A stretch of 51,149 nt of DNA, taken from Rubrivivax sp. (lineage in GTDB: Bacteria; Pseudomonadota; Gammaproteobacteria; Burkholderiales; Burkholderiaceae). Shown in pieces: positions 15,690 to 23,425 of the stretch (positions within the stretch are counted from its first letter, which is position 1; each line of letters starts with the position of its first letter). The notes below the pieces were generated by a model. It made no database searches. It saw only the letters and a program-made list of their open reading frames with translations, and had not been told where the DNA came from. A program made the position numbers and the translations under genes. The DNA is taken from assembly GCA_016790225.1 (NCBI GenBank), contig JAEUOZ010000072.1, forward strand, positions 1 to 51,149, given 5' to 3'.

Positions 15690-17369
15690 ATGAGCAACTT
15701 GATCGAAATCGCCGGCATCGCAGGCATCCTGCTGCTCGCGCTGCTGACGATCGGCATCGTTTTCGCACGCCTGTACAAGCGATCGACGAAGGAAACGGCC
15801 TTCGTGCGCACCGGCCTCGGTGGCCAGAAAGTCATCATGGATGGCGGTGCCATCGTGCTGCCGATCTTCCACGAGCGGGTGCTGGTGAACATGAACACCC
15901 TCAAGCTCGAGGTGCAGCGACGTGAGCGCGAGAGCCTGATCACCAAGGACCGGATGCGCGTGGATGTGACGGCCGCCTTCTTCGTGCGCGTGAAGCAGAC
16001 CGAAGAATCCGTGAGCATCGCCGCACAGACCCTGGGCGCACGCACGATGAGCCCGGATGAACTCAAGTCACTGGTCGAGGACAAGTTTGTCGACTCCCTG
16101 CGCGCCACCGCCGCCACGATGACCATCCAGGAACTGCAGGACAAGCGGCGCGATTTCGTGCAGGCCGTCCAGAACGCCGTGGCCGAAGACCTGGAGAAGA
16201 ACGGGCTCGAGCTGGAGTCGGTCTCGCTGACCAGCCTGGACCAGACCGACAAGCAGTTCTTCAACCCCAACAACGCCTTCGACGCCGAAGGCCTGACCCG
16301 CCTGACCGAGCAGACCGAGGCGCGCCGCAAGCAGCGCAACGACGTCGAGCAGGACACCGAGGTCCAGGTGCGCACCAAGAACCTGGACGCCACGCGGCAG
16401 AAGCTGACCATCGACAAGGACACCGAGTTCGCCACGCTGTCGCAGAAGCGGGAGGTTGAAGTCACGCGCGCCGAACAGTCGGCCCTGATCGCTTCGCAGC
16501 AAGCCGAACGCAGCCGCGAGGCCGAGGCCGCCAAGATCGAGGCCGAGCGCCAGGTGAGCCAGAAGCGCATCGAAGCCGAACGCGAGATCAAGGCCGCCGA
16601 GATCGAGAAGAACCTCGTGATCCAGACGCGCGAGATCGAGCTGGAGCGCAAGACCGAGATGGCGCGCGCCGAGCAGCGCAAACAGGTCGAGATCGCGCGC
16701 CAGGACACGCAGATCGCCATTGCCAACAAGTCCCGCGAGCAATCCGACGCCGATGCTGCCGCCAACCTCGCGCGTGCCGAAGCCGTCAAGGCCGAAGAAG
16801 CGGTCAACACGGCGCGGCTGGTGGCGGTGGCCGAACGCGAGAAGGACATCCAGCTCATCGAGGCGGCCAAGGAAGCCGAGCAGAGCGCCATCGGCGTCAA
16901 GGTGTCGGCCAGTGCCGAGAAAGAGGCCGCGCTGGACCGCGCCGAGGCCATCACCATCGAAGCACGCGCGCGCCAGGCGGCTGCCCTGGCCGAAGCCGAA
17001 GGCAAGCGCGCCATCAATGAGGCGCTGAACACGCTCTCGGCCGCCCAGATCGACCTGCAGGTGCGCACCCTGCTGCTGCAGCAGCTGCCGACGATCCTGG
17101 AGCAGGCCGTGCGGCCGATGGAGAAGATCGACTCGATCCGGATCTTCCAGGTCCAGGGCATGCCGGGTTCACAGGCGGCCGGCCCGGACGGCGTGGGTGC
17201 TCAATCCGGCGCCACGTTCCCGGAACAGGTCATGAACTCCGCCCTTCAGTACCAGCTGGCCAAGCCTATCGTCGACGCGGTGATGAAAGACGCCGGCTTG
17301 TCCAACGAAGGCATCACCGGCATCTCGAAGGCGCTCAGCGGGATGCTGAAGTCGCCGGAAGGCGGCTGA
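15690..17369 (+). CDS. yqiK: Flotillin family protein YqiK
   Basis: This 559-residue flotillin is the scaffold of membrane microdomains. One N-terminal membrane helix (residues 5-30, IEIAGIAGILLLALLTIGIVF) is followed by an SPFH domain (about 35-190, including KVIMDGGAIVLPIFHERVLV and RMRVDVTAAFFVRV). A very long coiled coil rich in Glu-Ala repeats covers about residues 210-440. The C-terminal region (LQVRTLLLQQLPTILEQAV) is that seen in flotillins. It closes the operon that begins with the ribbon-helix-helix-like gene. An AGAGGGAG ribosome site lies about ten bases upstream of the ATG. It probably acts with YqiJ and PspA in envelope stress or fluidity control. Confidence 0.93.
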   Translation: MSNLIEIAGIAGILLLALLTIGIVFARLYKRSTKETAFVRTGLGGQKVIMDGGAIVLPIFHERVLVNMNTLKLEVQRRERESLITKDRMRVDVTAAFFVRVKQTEESVSIAAQTLGARTMSPDELKSLVEDKFVDSLRATAATMTIQELQDKRRDFVQAVQNAVAEDLEKNGLELESVSLTSLDQTDKQFFNPNNAFDAEGLTRLTEQTEARRKQRNDVEQDTEVQVRTKNLDATRQKLTIDKDTEFATLSQKREVEVTRAEQSALIASQQAERSREAEAAKIEAERQVSQKRIEAEREIKAAEIEKNLVIQTREIELERKTEMARAEQRKQVEIARQDTQIAIANKSREQSDADAAANLARAEAVKAEEAVNTARLVAVAEREKDIQLIEAAKEAEQSAIGVKVSASAEKEAALDRAEAITIEARARQAAALAEAEGKRAINEALNTLSAAQIDLQVRTLLLQQLPTILEQAVRPMEKIDSIRIFQVQGMPGSQAAGPDGVGAQSGATFPEQVMNSALQYQLAKPIVDAVMKDAGLSNEGITGISKALSGMLKSPEGG

Positions 17370-17462
17370 GCTTCACGTCCGGACATCGGCCCCTGAGCTT
17401 TCGTCGCGCGATGCCACGCGAGAGCGCAGTGCGCCAGCCCCGGCGCGCCGACAAGGGGACGC

Positions 17463-17894
17463 TCATGGCCGGATCGCGGGCGTGTCGGCGCAAGCAAAGG
17501 CGAGGCCCGTTCGGATCGGGTGGGTCGCGGCGCGGCGCTTGCGCAATGTCCTGCGGATTCCGGCGCTGCCGCTGCGCCCGTGTGTCCGACTCGCTCCTTG
17601 CCAGCAGGCCCCGACAGCCACGCGCTCGGGCAGCGTCGTCACGCAGGCGTCCGTGCATCGGGGTGGCGCCGGGCGCAGCGTCTGAGCCAGTCGCCGCAGG
17701 TTCACCGGTACCAGCGCCATATGCAGCGCCAGCACCGGCAGCAGCTCGGCCAGCGCGCCGTAGGCGATGAATGCGGCGTTGGCTGCCAGGGCCAGCAGGC
17801 GCAGGCGCCGCATGTCGTGGCAGGCAAAGGTCAACAGCGTGAGCAGGGCGGCTGCCCAGCCGAGCAGCTCGATCAAGAACGGGGAAGTGGTCAT
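17463..17894 (-). CDS. Small YgjV-like inner membrane protein
   Basis: This 143-residue product was started at MTTSPFLIELLGWAAALLTLL. Residues 1-75 contain three hydrophobic segments and the CHDMRRLRLLALAANAAFIAYGAL motif typical of YgjV-like small membrane proteins. The remaining 65 residues are Arg/Ala-rich and look unlike a folded domain; homologues usually end near residue 85, so the tail may come from loss of the original stop. It is the last gene of the minus-strand lipoprotein cassette. Function is unknown. Confidence 0.65.
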   Translation of the reverse strand: MTTSPFLIELLGWAAALLTLLTFACHDMRRLRLLALAANAAFIAYGALAELLPVLALHMALVPVNLRRLAQTLRPAPPRCTDACVTTLPERVAVGACWQGASRTHGRSGSAGIRRTLRKRRAATHPIRTGLAFACADTPAIRP

Positions 17895-17923
17895 GGTCTT
17901 GAGGGCGAATCGCGGGCCGGTGT

Positions 17924-18295
17924 TCAGAGTCGGTGGCAGCCAATCAGCAGCGAGGTCAACAGGCACATCACGGCATTGCTGGCGTTGACCATAACGGCCC
18001 GGTTGCAGCGCTGGCCGTTGTGCTCGTACAGCCACAGCGTCATCGTGACGTTGGCGCCCAGCCAGGTCAGCCAGGTGATGAGCGAGTGCTGGCTCGAGTC
18101 GCCGCTGAGGTGGATCGCCCACAGCGTGGGCAGGTACGAAAAGACGCGCACCGAGTTGAAGAGGGTGAAGGCCCAGGTCAGCAGGGCGAGGTAGAGCTGG
18201 CGGGGCGAAGCCGCCAGCTTCGCGGGGCCCGCGCCCTCGCGGCCCGACGGGCTCACTGTTGCGTCCGCGCGCAGGTTCAACGCTGGGGCGTTCAC
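17924..18295 (-). CDS. Small hypothetical membrane protein
   Basis: This 123-residue product starts with GTG at 18295, overlapping the stop of the upstream lipoprotein gene (GTGA). Residues 30-120 hold three hydrophobic stretches (LYLALLTWAFTLFNSVRVF, LITWLTWLGANVTMTLWLY, NASNAVMCLLTSLLIGC). The pattern recalls small PQ-loop/YgjV-like membrane proteins, but I cannot assign a family. Coupling to the lipoprotein and the similar downstream membrane protein suggests a three-gene unit. Confidence 0.65.
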   Translation of the reverse strand: MNAPALNLRADATVSPSGREGAGPAKLAASPRQLYLALLTWAFTLFNSVRVFSYLPTLWAIHLSGDSSQHSLITWLTWLGANVTMTLWLYEHNGQRCNRAVMVNASNAVMCLLTSLLIGCHRL

Positions 18296-18792
18296 TGCGT
18301 CACCAGCCAGGTGTTGGATACACCGTACGCCGCCAGGCGGTCGACCAGCGCGGCGGCGCTGCGCTGATCGGCGCCCTCGATCAGCACCGGGGCGCTCGCG
18401 GCCAGACGCCGCTCGGCGAGCAGCCGCGTGACGATGCCCACGTCCTCGTCGGCTGCTGCAGGGCTCCTTCCTGACGCCACCACACGCACCAGACCCTGCG
18501 CCACCGTCCGCTCCAGTTGCTCGGCTTGGGCCGGGCTGGCGTAACGCCCGGCCTGGGTGCGGGCGGCGGGGTCCGCAGGCACCGCCTGCGGCGAGCTGGG
18601 CATGACGCTGCCGTCATCGGCCAGCAAGGGCGCTATCGGCCATGAGGCCGTGGCCGCACCTGCTGCCGCAGACGCGATGGTGGCGCGGTCCTGGGCATCG
18701 GCGCCTTGCGCCGGCAGGTCGGAGCCGCCGCCGCAGCCAACGAGCAGCGCCCCAGGAATGACCAGCGCGAGCAGAGTTTGGGCAAGGTTCAT
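18292..18792 (-). CDS. Putative lipoprotein
   Basis: This 166-residue product has a lipoprotein signal, MNLAQTLLALVIPGALLVGCGGG, with the acylated cysteine at residue 20. GGAGG precedes the ATG at 18792, which decides this start over longer frames. The mature part is Ala-rich with two helical segments, and ends in VLIEGADQRSAAALVDRLAAYGVSNTWLVTQ, a SPOR-like or BON-like alternation that I cannot assign with certainty. It begins 124 bases from, and divergent to, the large BTAD regulator. Confidence 0.7.
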   Translation of the reverse strand: MNLAQTLLALVIPGALLVGCGGGSDLPAQGADAQDRATIASAAAGAATASWPIAPLLADDGSVMPSSPQAVPADPAARTQAGRYASPAQAEQLERTVAQGLVRVVASGRSPAAADEDVGIVTRLLAERRLAASAPVLIEGADQRSAAALVDRLAAYGVSNTWLVTQ

Positions 18793-18916
18793 GGGATTCC
18801 TCCGTTTGATGAATGGGCGGCGACGCCAGCCACGACGCAACAGTAGGCACAGGCCGTTTCGCGGCCGTTTCGTCGCTTGGCGGCGTCGGCGCCATCGGCG
18901 TCGGCTGCGATACTTC

Positions 18917-21900
18917 ATGCCGATGTCGGCCCCTGATCGAGCGCCCGCCTTCACCTCCCCCACGCTGTGCCTGCTTGGCGCGCCCTTGCTGCGCACGCTC
19001 GGGCACGAAACGGCCTTCACGGCCGAGCGCCCGTTCCAGCTGCTGGCCTACCTGGCCATCAAGGGCGGCTGGGTGCGGCGCGATGCGCTGGCCGACCTGC
19101 TCTACCCCCAGCGCGAGCTCGATGCCGCGCGGAGCAACCTGCGCAAGGTCTTGCTGCTGGCACGCCGGATCGAGGGCGTCGGCTCGATCGAGCAGCACGG
19201 CGACTTGCTGCGCTGGCAGCCCGATTCCGACCTGCAGCGCTTCGAGCGGGCCTGCGACGCCGGCCACCACGCCGACGCCTTGGCGCTGTACGGCGGGCCG
19301 TTGCTGCAGGGTCTGGAGTTCCCATGGGCGGCCGAAGGCGCCGAGTGGCTGGCCGCCGAGCGCAGCCGGCTCGAGGATCGCTGGCGCCACGCCGCCTTGC
19401 ACCGGCTGCGCGAGCTGGCCGACAAGCCCGATGCGGCCGAGGCCTTGGCGCAGGCGCTGCTGCGTCGCGATCCGCTGGACGACGACGCCATGCAGGCGCT
19501 GCTGGCCGCCCAGGGGCGCCAGGGCCGCACGCCCGAGGCGCTGCGCACCCTGGCGACCTATGCGCGCGAGCTGTCCGGCACGCTGGGCCTCGCGCCGTCG
19601 GCGGCGCTGCAGCAGCTGGGCACCGCGCTGCGCACCGGTGCGCCGCCCACAGGCGCAGTGGTCAGGTCAGCGTCGGACGACCCCCCATTGATCGGCCGTC
19701 GCCATGAGCTGGGCCAGATCCGCGAGCGCCTGGCGCGGCCGGACTGCCGGCTGCTGACCATCCTCGGCCCCGGCGGCATGGGCAAGACGGCTCTCGTGCG
19801 CGGCCTGATCCATGACGACAGCGGCGGCGGGCTGGGCTTGTCCTTTGCGGCTGGCCTGGCGTGGGTGGCGCTGGAAGGGGTTGAGCTGGCAGGCGACGTG
19901 CCGTCACGCATCGCGGCCTCGTTGGGTCTGACGCTGCGCGCGCAGGCCGATCCCTGGGCGGCGCTGGCGGAGGCGTTGAACCTCGTCCTCGATGCCCGAA
20001 GCGAAGGCGCCTGCCTGCTGGCGCTCGACAACCTGGAGCACCTGCCGCTGGCAGCGCCGCTGGAGGCGCTGCTGGCCGCCGTGCCCCGGCTGCGGGTGCT
20101 GGGCACCTCGCGTACGGCGCTGGGCCTGGCGCAGGAGTGGCGCCTGCCCCTCGGCGGCCTGCCGCTGCCGGACGAGGACGAGCGCGACGCCGAGGTGCTG
20201 CGCGCCAATGACGCGGTGCGCCTGTTCGAGCGGCATGCGCTGCCGCTGGCGCCCGAGTTCCGCCTGGCGGATGAAGCCGCCGAGGTCGTTCGCCTGGTGC
20301 ACGAGGTGGAGGGCATGCCGCTGGCGCTGCGGCTGCTGGCCGGCTGGCGCCGGCTGATGCCGGTGCGCGAAATCCTCGCCGAGCTGGCGGGCTCGCTCGA
20401 CCTGCTCGAACCCAGCACCCCGCAGGAGCGCAGCGTGCGTGCCGCTTTCGAGCGCAGCTGGCAGCAGCTGGGGGCGGTCGAGCGGCGCGTGCTGTCGCAG
20501 ATGGCCCTGCTGCCGGCGCCGCTGGACCGCGCCTTGCTGCGCGCCGCACTGGGCGCCCCGCTGCCGGTGCTGGCGGCGCTGGCCGACCGCTCGCTGGTGC
20601 GCGCCGACGGCGACGGCCGGTTTTCGCTGCACCCGCTGATCCGACGCTGCGCCGAGCCGCTGGCCGAAGACGCGGCTGCGGTGCGTGAGCGGCATGCGCG
20701 ACACGTGGCGCTGACGCTGGGCGGCCGCAAGGCCGTCAACACTGACGATGTCGGGCATCTGCGTGCGGCCTGGGACTGGGCGGTTGCCGCTGGCAACCCC
20801 GAGGTGCTCGGCCAACTCGTGGATGTGCTGACCTGCCAGCTGATGTTGCACGCTCGCTGGTCCGAGGTGGTGGAGCGCATGCAGGCCGGGCTCGCGGCGC
20901 GGGGCGGTGGGGCGCGCCTGGCAGCCGACGCCCAGGACGCCGACGCTGCCGAGTGGTCGCCCCTGCGGCGGCGCTTGCGCGCGGCATTGGCCGAAGCGAG
21001 GTTTTCCCAGGGCCGGCTGGATGACGCCGCCGCTGAAGCCGGCGCCCTGCTGGACGCTGCCACTGCAGCCGCCGACCCCGTCGCCGAAGCTGCAGCGCTG
21101 TCGGCGCTGTCGCGGGTGCACTGGATGCGTGGCGACTATGAGGCCATGCGAACGGCCAATCTGCGCAAGCTCGAGGTTCTGCACTCGACCGGTAGCCCGA
21201 AACACGAGATCGTGGGCACGATATCCACGTTGGGGCTGGCCGAGAAGTGCCTCGGGCGCTACGACAACGCGTTGCGCCACTACCGCGAAGAACTGGCGAT
21301 CAGGCGCACCGACGGCAGCGCGGCCAGCGATGCGACGGTGTTCGTCAGGCTCGGCAGCCTGCTACGAACCATGGGCCGCCATGACGAAGCGCTGGAGGCG
21401 CTCGGCGAGGGCCTCGCCATCGTCCGGCGCACGCAGCAGCTGGCGATCGAGCCCTACTTTCTCACCAACCTGGCGTTTGTGCGCGAGACCCAGGGCGAAC
21501 TGGCACTGGCGCGGCCCCTGGCCTACGAGGCCGTCGAGACCGGACGGCGCTATGGCGAGCCGTCGATCCGGGCCGCCGCGCTGTTGTGCCGAGCCCGCGT
21601 GTGTGCCGCCGGTCCGGCCGACGCCAGCGACCCCGGCATGGATGTCCGGGAAGCCTTGCTCGCGTGGAAGCAACTGGGCTCGCTGCCGCTCGCCGTGCAG
21701 TGCATCGCCACCGCCGGGCTGGTACTGGCCCAGCAGCCCGGCGCCGATCCCGCCCTGGGCCTGGCGCTCGTGCGCTGGGCGATGGCGCACCCCGCCTTCG
21801 TGCGCTCGGAGCGCGAAGACGCCCAGCGCCGCCTCGATCGGCTGCAGGTGTCCTCCGCCGAGTCTGAGCGTGCCGCCACGGTGCTCAGCGCCGATGCGCC

Positions 21901-22012
21901 GCTGGAAGACGTGCTGCTTCGCCTGCCGGGGTTGATCTGGCCGGCACCCTCTCAGGCGTGCGCCTTGAGCAGCACCAGCATCGTCTTGAGAGCGTCGGGA
22001 CCGTCGGCGTAG
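18917..22012 (+). CDS. BTAD/SARP-like transcriptional activator with ATPase and TPR domains
   Basis: This regulator of about 1031 residues starts at MPMSAPDRAP, since the upstream frame is low-complexity arginine. Residues 15-100 form an OmpR-like winged helix (CLLGAPLLRTLG, RPFQLLAYLAIKGGWVRRDALADLLYP). Residues 105-240 form the bacterial transcriptional activation domain (BTAD). An AAA/NB-ARC-type ATPase follows, with Walker A GPGGMGKT (about 284-291), Walker B LLALDNLEHL (aspartate about 371) and GTSRTALGL. TPR-like helices occupy roughly residues 650-1000. The architecture is that of large AfsR/MalT-like sensors. Its last 61 bases overlap, convergently, the NlpC/P60-like gene. The divergent lipoprotein cassette is its most likely target, by position only. 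Confidence 0.88.
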   Translation: MPMSAPDRAPAFTSPTLCLLGAPLLRTLGHETAFTAERPFQLLAYLAIKGGWVRRDALADLLYPQRELDAARSNLRKVLLLARRIEGVGSIEQHGDLLRWQPDSDLQRFERACDAGHHADALALYGGPLLQGLEFPWAAEGAEWLAAERSRLEDRWRHAALHRLRELADKPDAAEALAQALLRRDPLDDDAMQALLAAQGRQGRTPEALRTLATYARELSGTLGLAPSAALQQLGTALRTGAPPTGAVVRSASDDPPLIGRRHELGQIRERLARPDCRLLTILGPGGMGKTALVRGLIHDDSGGGLGLSFAAGLAWVALEGVELAGDVPSRIAASLGLTLRAQADPWAALAEALNLVLDARSEGACLLALDNLEHLPLAAPLEALLAAVPRLRVLGTSRTALGLAQEWRLPLGGLPLPDEDERDAEVLRANDAVRLFERHALPLAPEFRLADEAAEVVRLVHEVEGMPLALRLLAGWRRLMPVREILAELAGSLDLLEPSTPQERSVRAAFERSWQQLGAVERRVLSQMALLPAPLDRALLRAALGAPLPVLAALADRSLVRADGDGRFSLHPLIRRCAEPLAEDAAAVRERHARHVALTLGGRKAVNTDDVGHLRAAWDWAVAAGNPEVLGQLVDVLTCQLMLHARWSEVVERMQAGLAARGGGARLAADAQDADAAEWSPLRRRLRAALAEARFSQGRLDDAAAEAGALLDAATAAADPVAEAAALSALSRVHWMRGDYEAMRTANLRKLEVLHSTGSPKHEIVGTISTLGLAEKCLGRYDNALRHYREELAIRRTDGSAASDATVFVRLGSLLRTMGRHDEALEALGEGLAIVRRTQQLAIEPYFLTNLAFVRETQGELALARPLAYEAVETGRRYGEPSIRAAALLCRARVCAAGPADASDPGMDVREALLAWKQLGSLPLAVQCIATAGLVLAQQPGADPALGLALVRWAMAHPAFVRSEREDAQRRLDRLQVSSAESERAATVLSADAPLEDVLLRLPGLIWPAPSQACALSSTSIVLRASGPSA

Positions 22013-22599
22013 CGGTCGAAGACCTCGGTTCCGGTTTCGGCGATGGCGTTGCGCGCGCCGCCTGCTGGCGGCTCGATCTCGAAGTTGTGGGGCGAACAGT
22101 GGATGACTCGTGAGGCGTGCCCTTGCGCGTCGACCTCGCTGACCAGGCCCACGTGCCCCACCTGCTCAGCCTTCGGCCCCTGGCGCGGGTAGACGATCAG
22201 GGCGCCGATGCGCGCCTGATCGAGGCGCACGAACAGCTGGTTCTCTCGCCCGCGGGCATCCTTGTGCATGGCGTCGGTGTTGACCCAACCGATGGCGCTG
22301 GGATGGCGCGCGATGCCCAGCGCCCAGGTGACAAAGCCCGAGCAGTCGCAGGCCTCGCGCGGCAGCTGTTCGATGGCGAGCCCGATCCGCGCCAGCCCGT
22401 TCAGGTAGTTGCGGGCCTTCTGCGGATCCTCGGCCTGCATCTGGGCCAGCAAGTGGTTCACGTCGGTTGGCTCGCCGGGGCGGGCAGGCATGGCGCGGCT
22501 GCCGTCCTTCAGGCCCCCGGCCTTGAGCGCGTAGAGCGTGGGCATGGCCAAGGCGCTGCGGGCGCGTTCCATGGTCTGGTCTGACGAGAAAGCGGGCAA
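21952..22599 (-). CDS. NlpC/P60- or CHAP-like cysteine hydrolase
   Basis: This 215-residue protein has its probable nucleophile cysteine in CDCSGFVTWALG (about residue 86). A likely catalytic histidine lies in VGHVGLVSEVD, and a further polar residue lies in VIHCSPHNF. This is the order used by NlpC/P60 and CHAP amidases that cut peptidoglycan or other amide bonds. No signal peptide is evident, so it may act in the cytosol or be exported otherwise. A GGAGA site lies six bases upstream of a TTG at 22599; an ATG at 22572 is the alternative start and would remove nine residues. The 3' end overlaps the end of the convergent BTAD regulator gene by 61 bases. Confidence 0.75.
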   Translation of the reverse strand: MPAFSSDQTMERARSALAMPTLYALKAGGLKDGSRAMPARPGEPTDVNHLLAQMQAEDPQKARNYLNGLARIGLAIEQLPREACDCSGFVTWALGIARHPSAIGWVNTDAMHKDARGRENQLFVRLDQARIGALIVYPRQGPKAEQVGHVGLVSEVDAQGHASRVIHCSPHNFEIEPPAGGARNAIAETGTEVFDRYADGPDALKTMLVLLKAHA

Positions 22600-22661
22600 G
22601 GCGGGTCTCCGTGCAGGGTGCAAGGCGGCGGCTAAAGTAGCCGATTCGGCCGCACTACGGG

Positions 22662-22681
22662 GATACCGTCTACACGGTATC
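22662..22681. promoter_or_regulatory. Dyad upstream of response regulator (TACCGNNNACACGGTA)
   Basis: The arms GATACCGT (22662-22669) and ACGGTATC (22674-22681) form a perfect inverted repeat centred about 48 bases before the regulator ATG. The core TACCGNNNACACGGTA (22664-22679) recurs at 25395-25410, after the partner kinase gene and before the DUF2917 gene. It is a strong candidate binding site for the regulator itself. Confidence 0.65.
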
Positions 22682-22719
22682 GACGGCCTGCGGGGCGATG
22701 CCAGAATCGTTCCGCATCC

Positions 22720-23424
22720 ATGGCCACACGCGTCCTGATCGTCGAAGACGAGCCCGAATTCCTGCGTCGCTTCAGCGAGAGCGTGGTGGGGGATGGCCGC
22801 CTGCAGCTGGTGGGCGCGGTCTCCACGGGCCGGGCCGCGCTGGCCTTGCTGGACGCCGAGCCGCCCGACGTGATCCTCGTGGATCTCGGCCTGCCCGACA
22901 TGAATGGCACCGACGTGATCCGCCACGCCACCCGGCGACACCCCGGCTGCGACTGCATCGTGGTCACGCTTTTCGCCGACGACGCGCACGTGGTGGCGAG
23001 CCTGGAGGCCGGCGCCACGGGCTACCTGCTCAAGGATGCGAGCAACGAGCGCATCGTCGCGGCCATTCAGGAGGTGCTCGCGGGCGGGGCGCCTATCAGC
23101 CCGAGCATCGCCAGGCGGGTGTTGACGCGCTTTCGCCAGGCCGGGCCCGCCGCAGCCAGCACGGTGCCGGCGGCGCCTGTGGCGGGCGCTTCCGGGCCGA
23201 TGTCGGCTTCGTCGGCATCGCAGGCAGCCGCTTCGCTGCTGTCCGAGCGCGAGACGCAGATCCTGCAGCTCGTGGCCAAGGGCTTCAGCTTCGACACCGT
23301 GGGCGAGGTGCTGTCGATCTCGCCGCACACGGTGGTCACGCACGTGAAGAAGATCTACCGCAAGCTCGCCGTGCACTCGCGCGGCGAGGCGGTGTACGAA
23401 GCCTCGCAGATGGGGTTGCTCTAG
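22720..23424 (+). CDS. NarL/LuxR family response regulator
   Basis: This 234-residue regulator has a receiver at residues 1-120: the acidic pocket in LIVEDEPEF, the phosphoacceptor aspartate in ILVDLGLPD (about 55) and the lysine in YLLKDAS. An Ala/Ser-rich linker of about 45 residues, longer than usual, leads to the LuxR helix-turn-helix (LLSERETQILQLVAKGF, then SISPHTVVTHVKKIYRKL). The sensor kinase gene starts one base after its stop, so the two form a cognate two-component pair. A dyad upstream, repeated downstream of the kinase, suggests autoregulation. Confidence 0.94.
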   Translation: MATRVLIVEDEPEFLRRFSESVVGDGRLQLVGAVSTGRAALALLDAEPPDVILVDLGLPDMNGTDVIRHATRRHPGCDCIVVTLFADDAHVVASLEAGATGYLLKDASNERIVAAIQEVLAGGAPISPSIARRVLTRFRQAGPAAASTVPAAPVAGASGPMSASSASQAAASLLSERETQILQLVAKGFSFDTVGEVLSISPHTVVTHVKKIYRKLAVHSRGEAVYEASQMGLL

Positions 23425-23425
23425 G

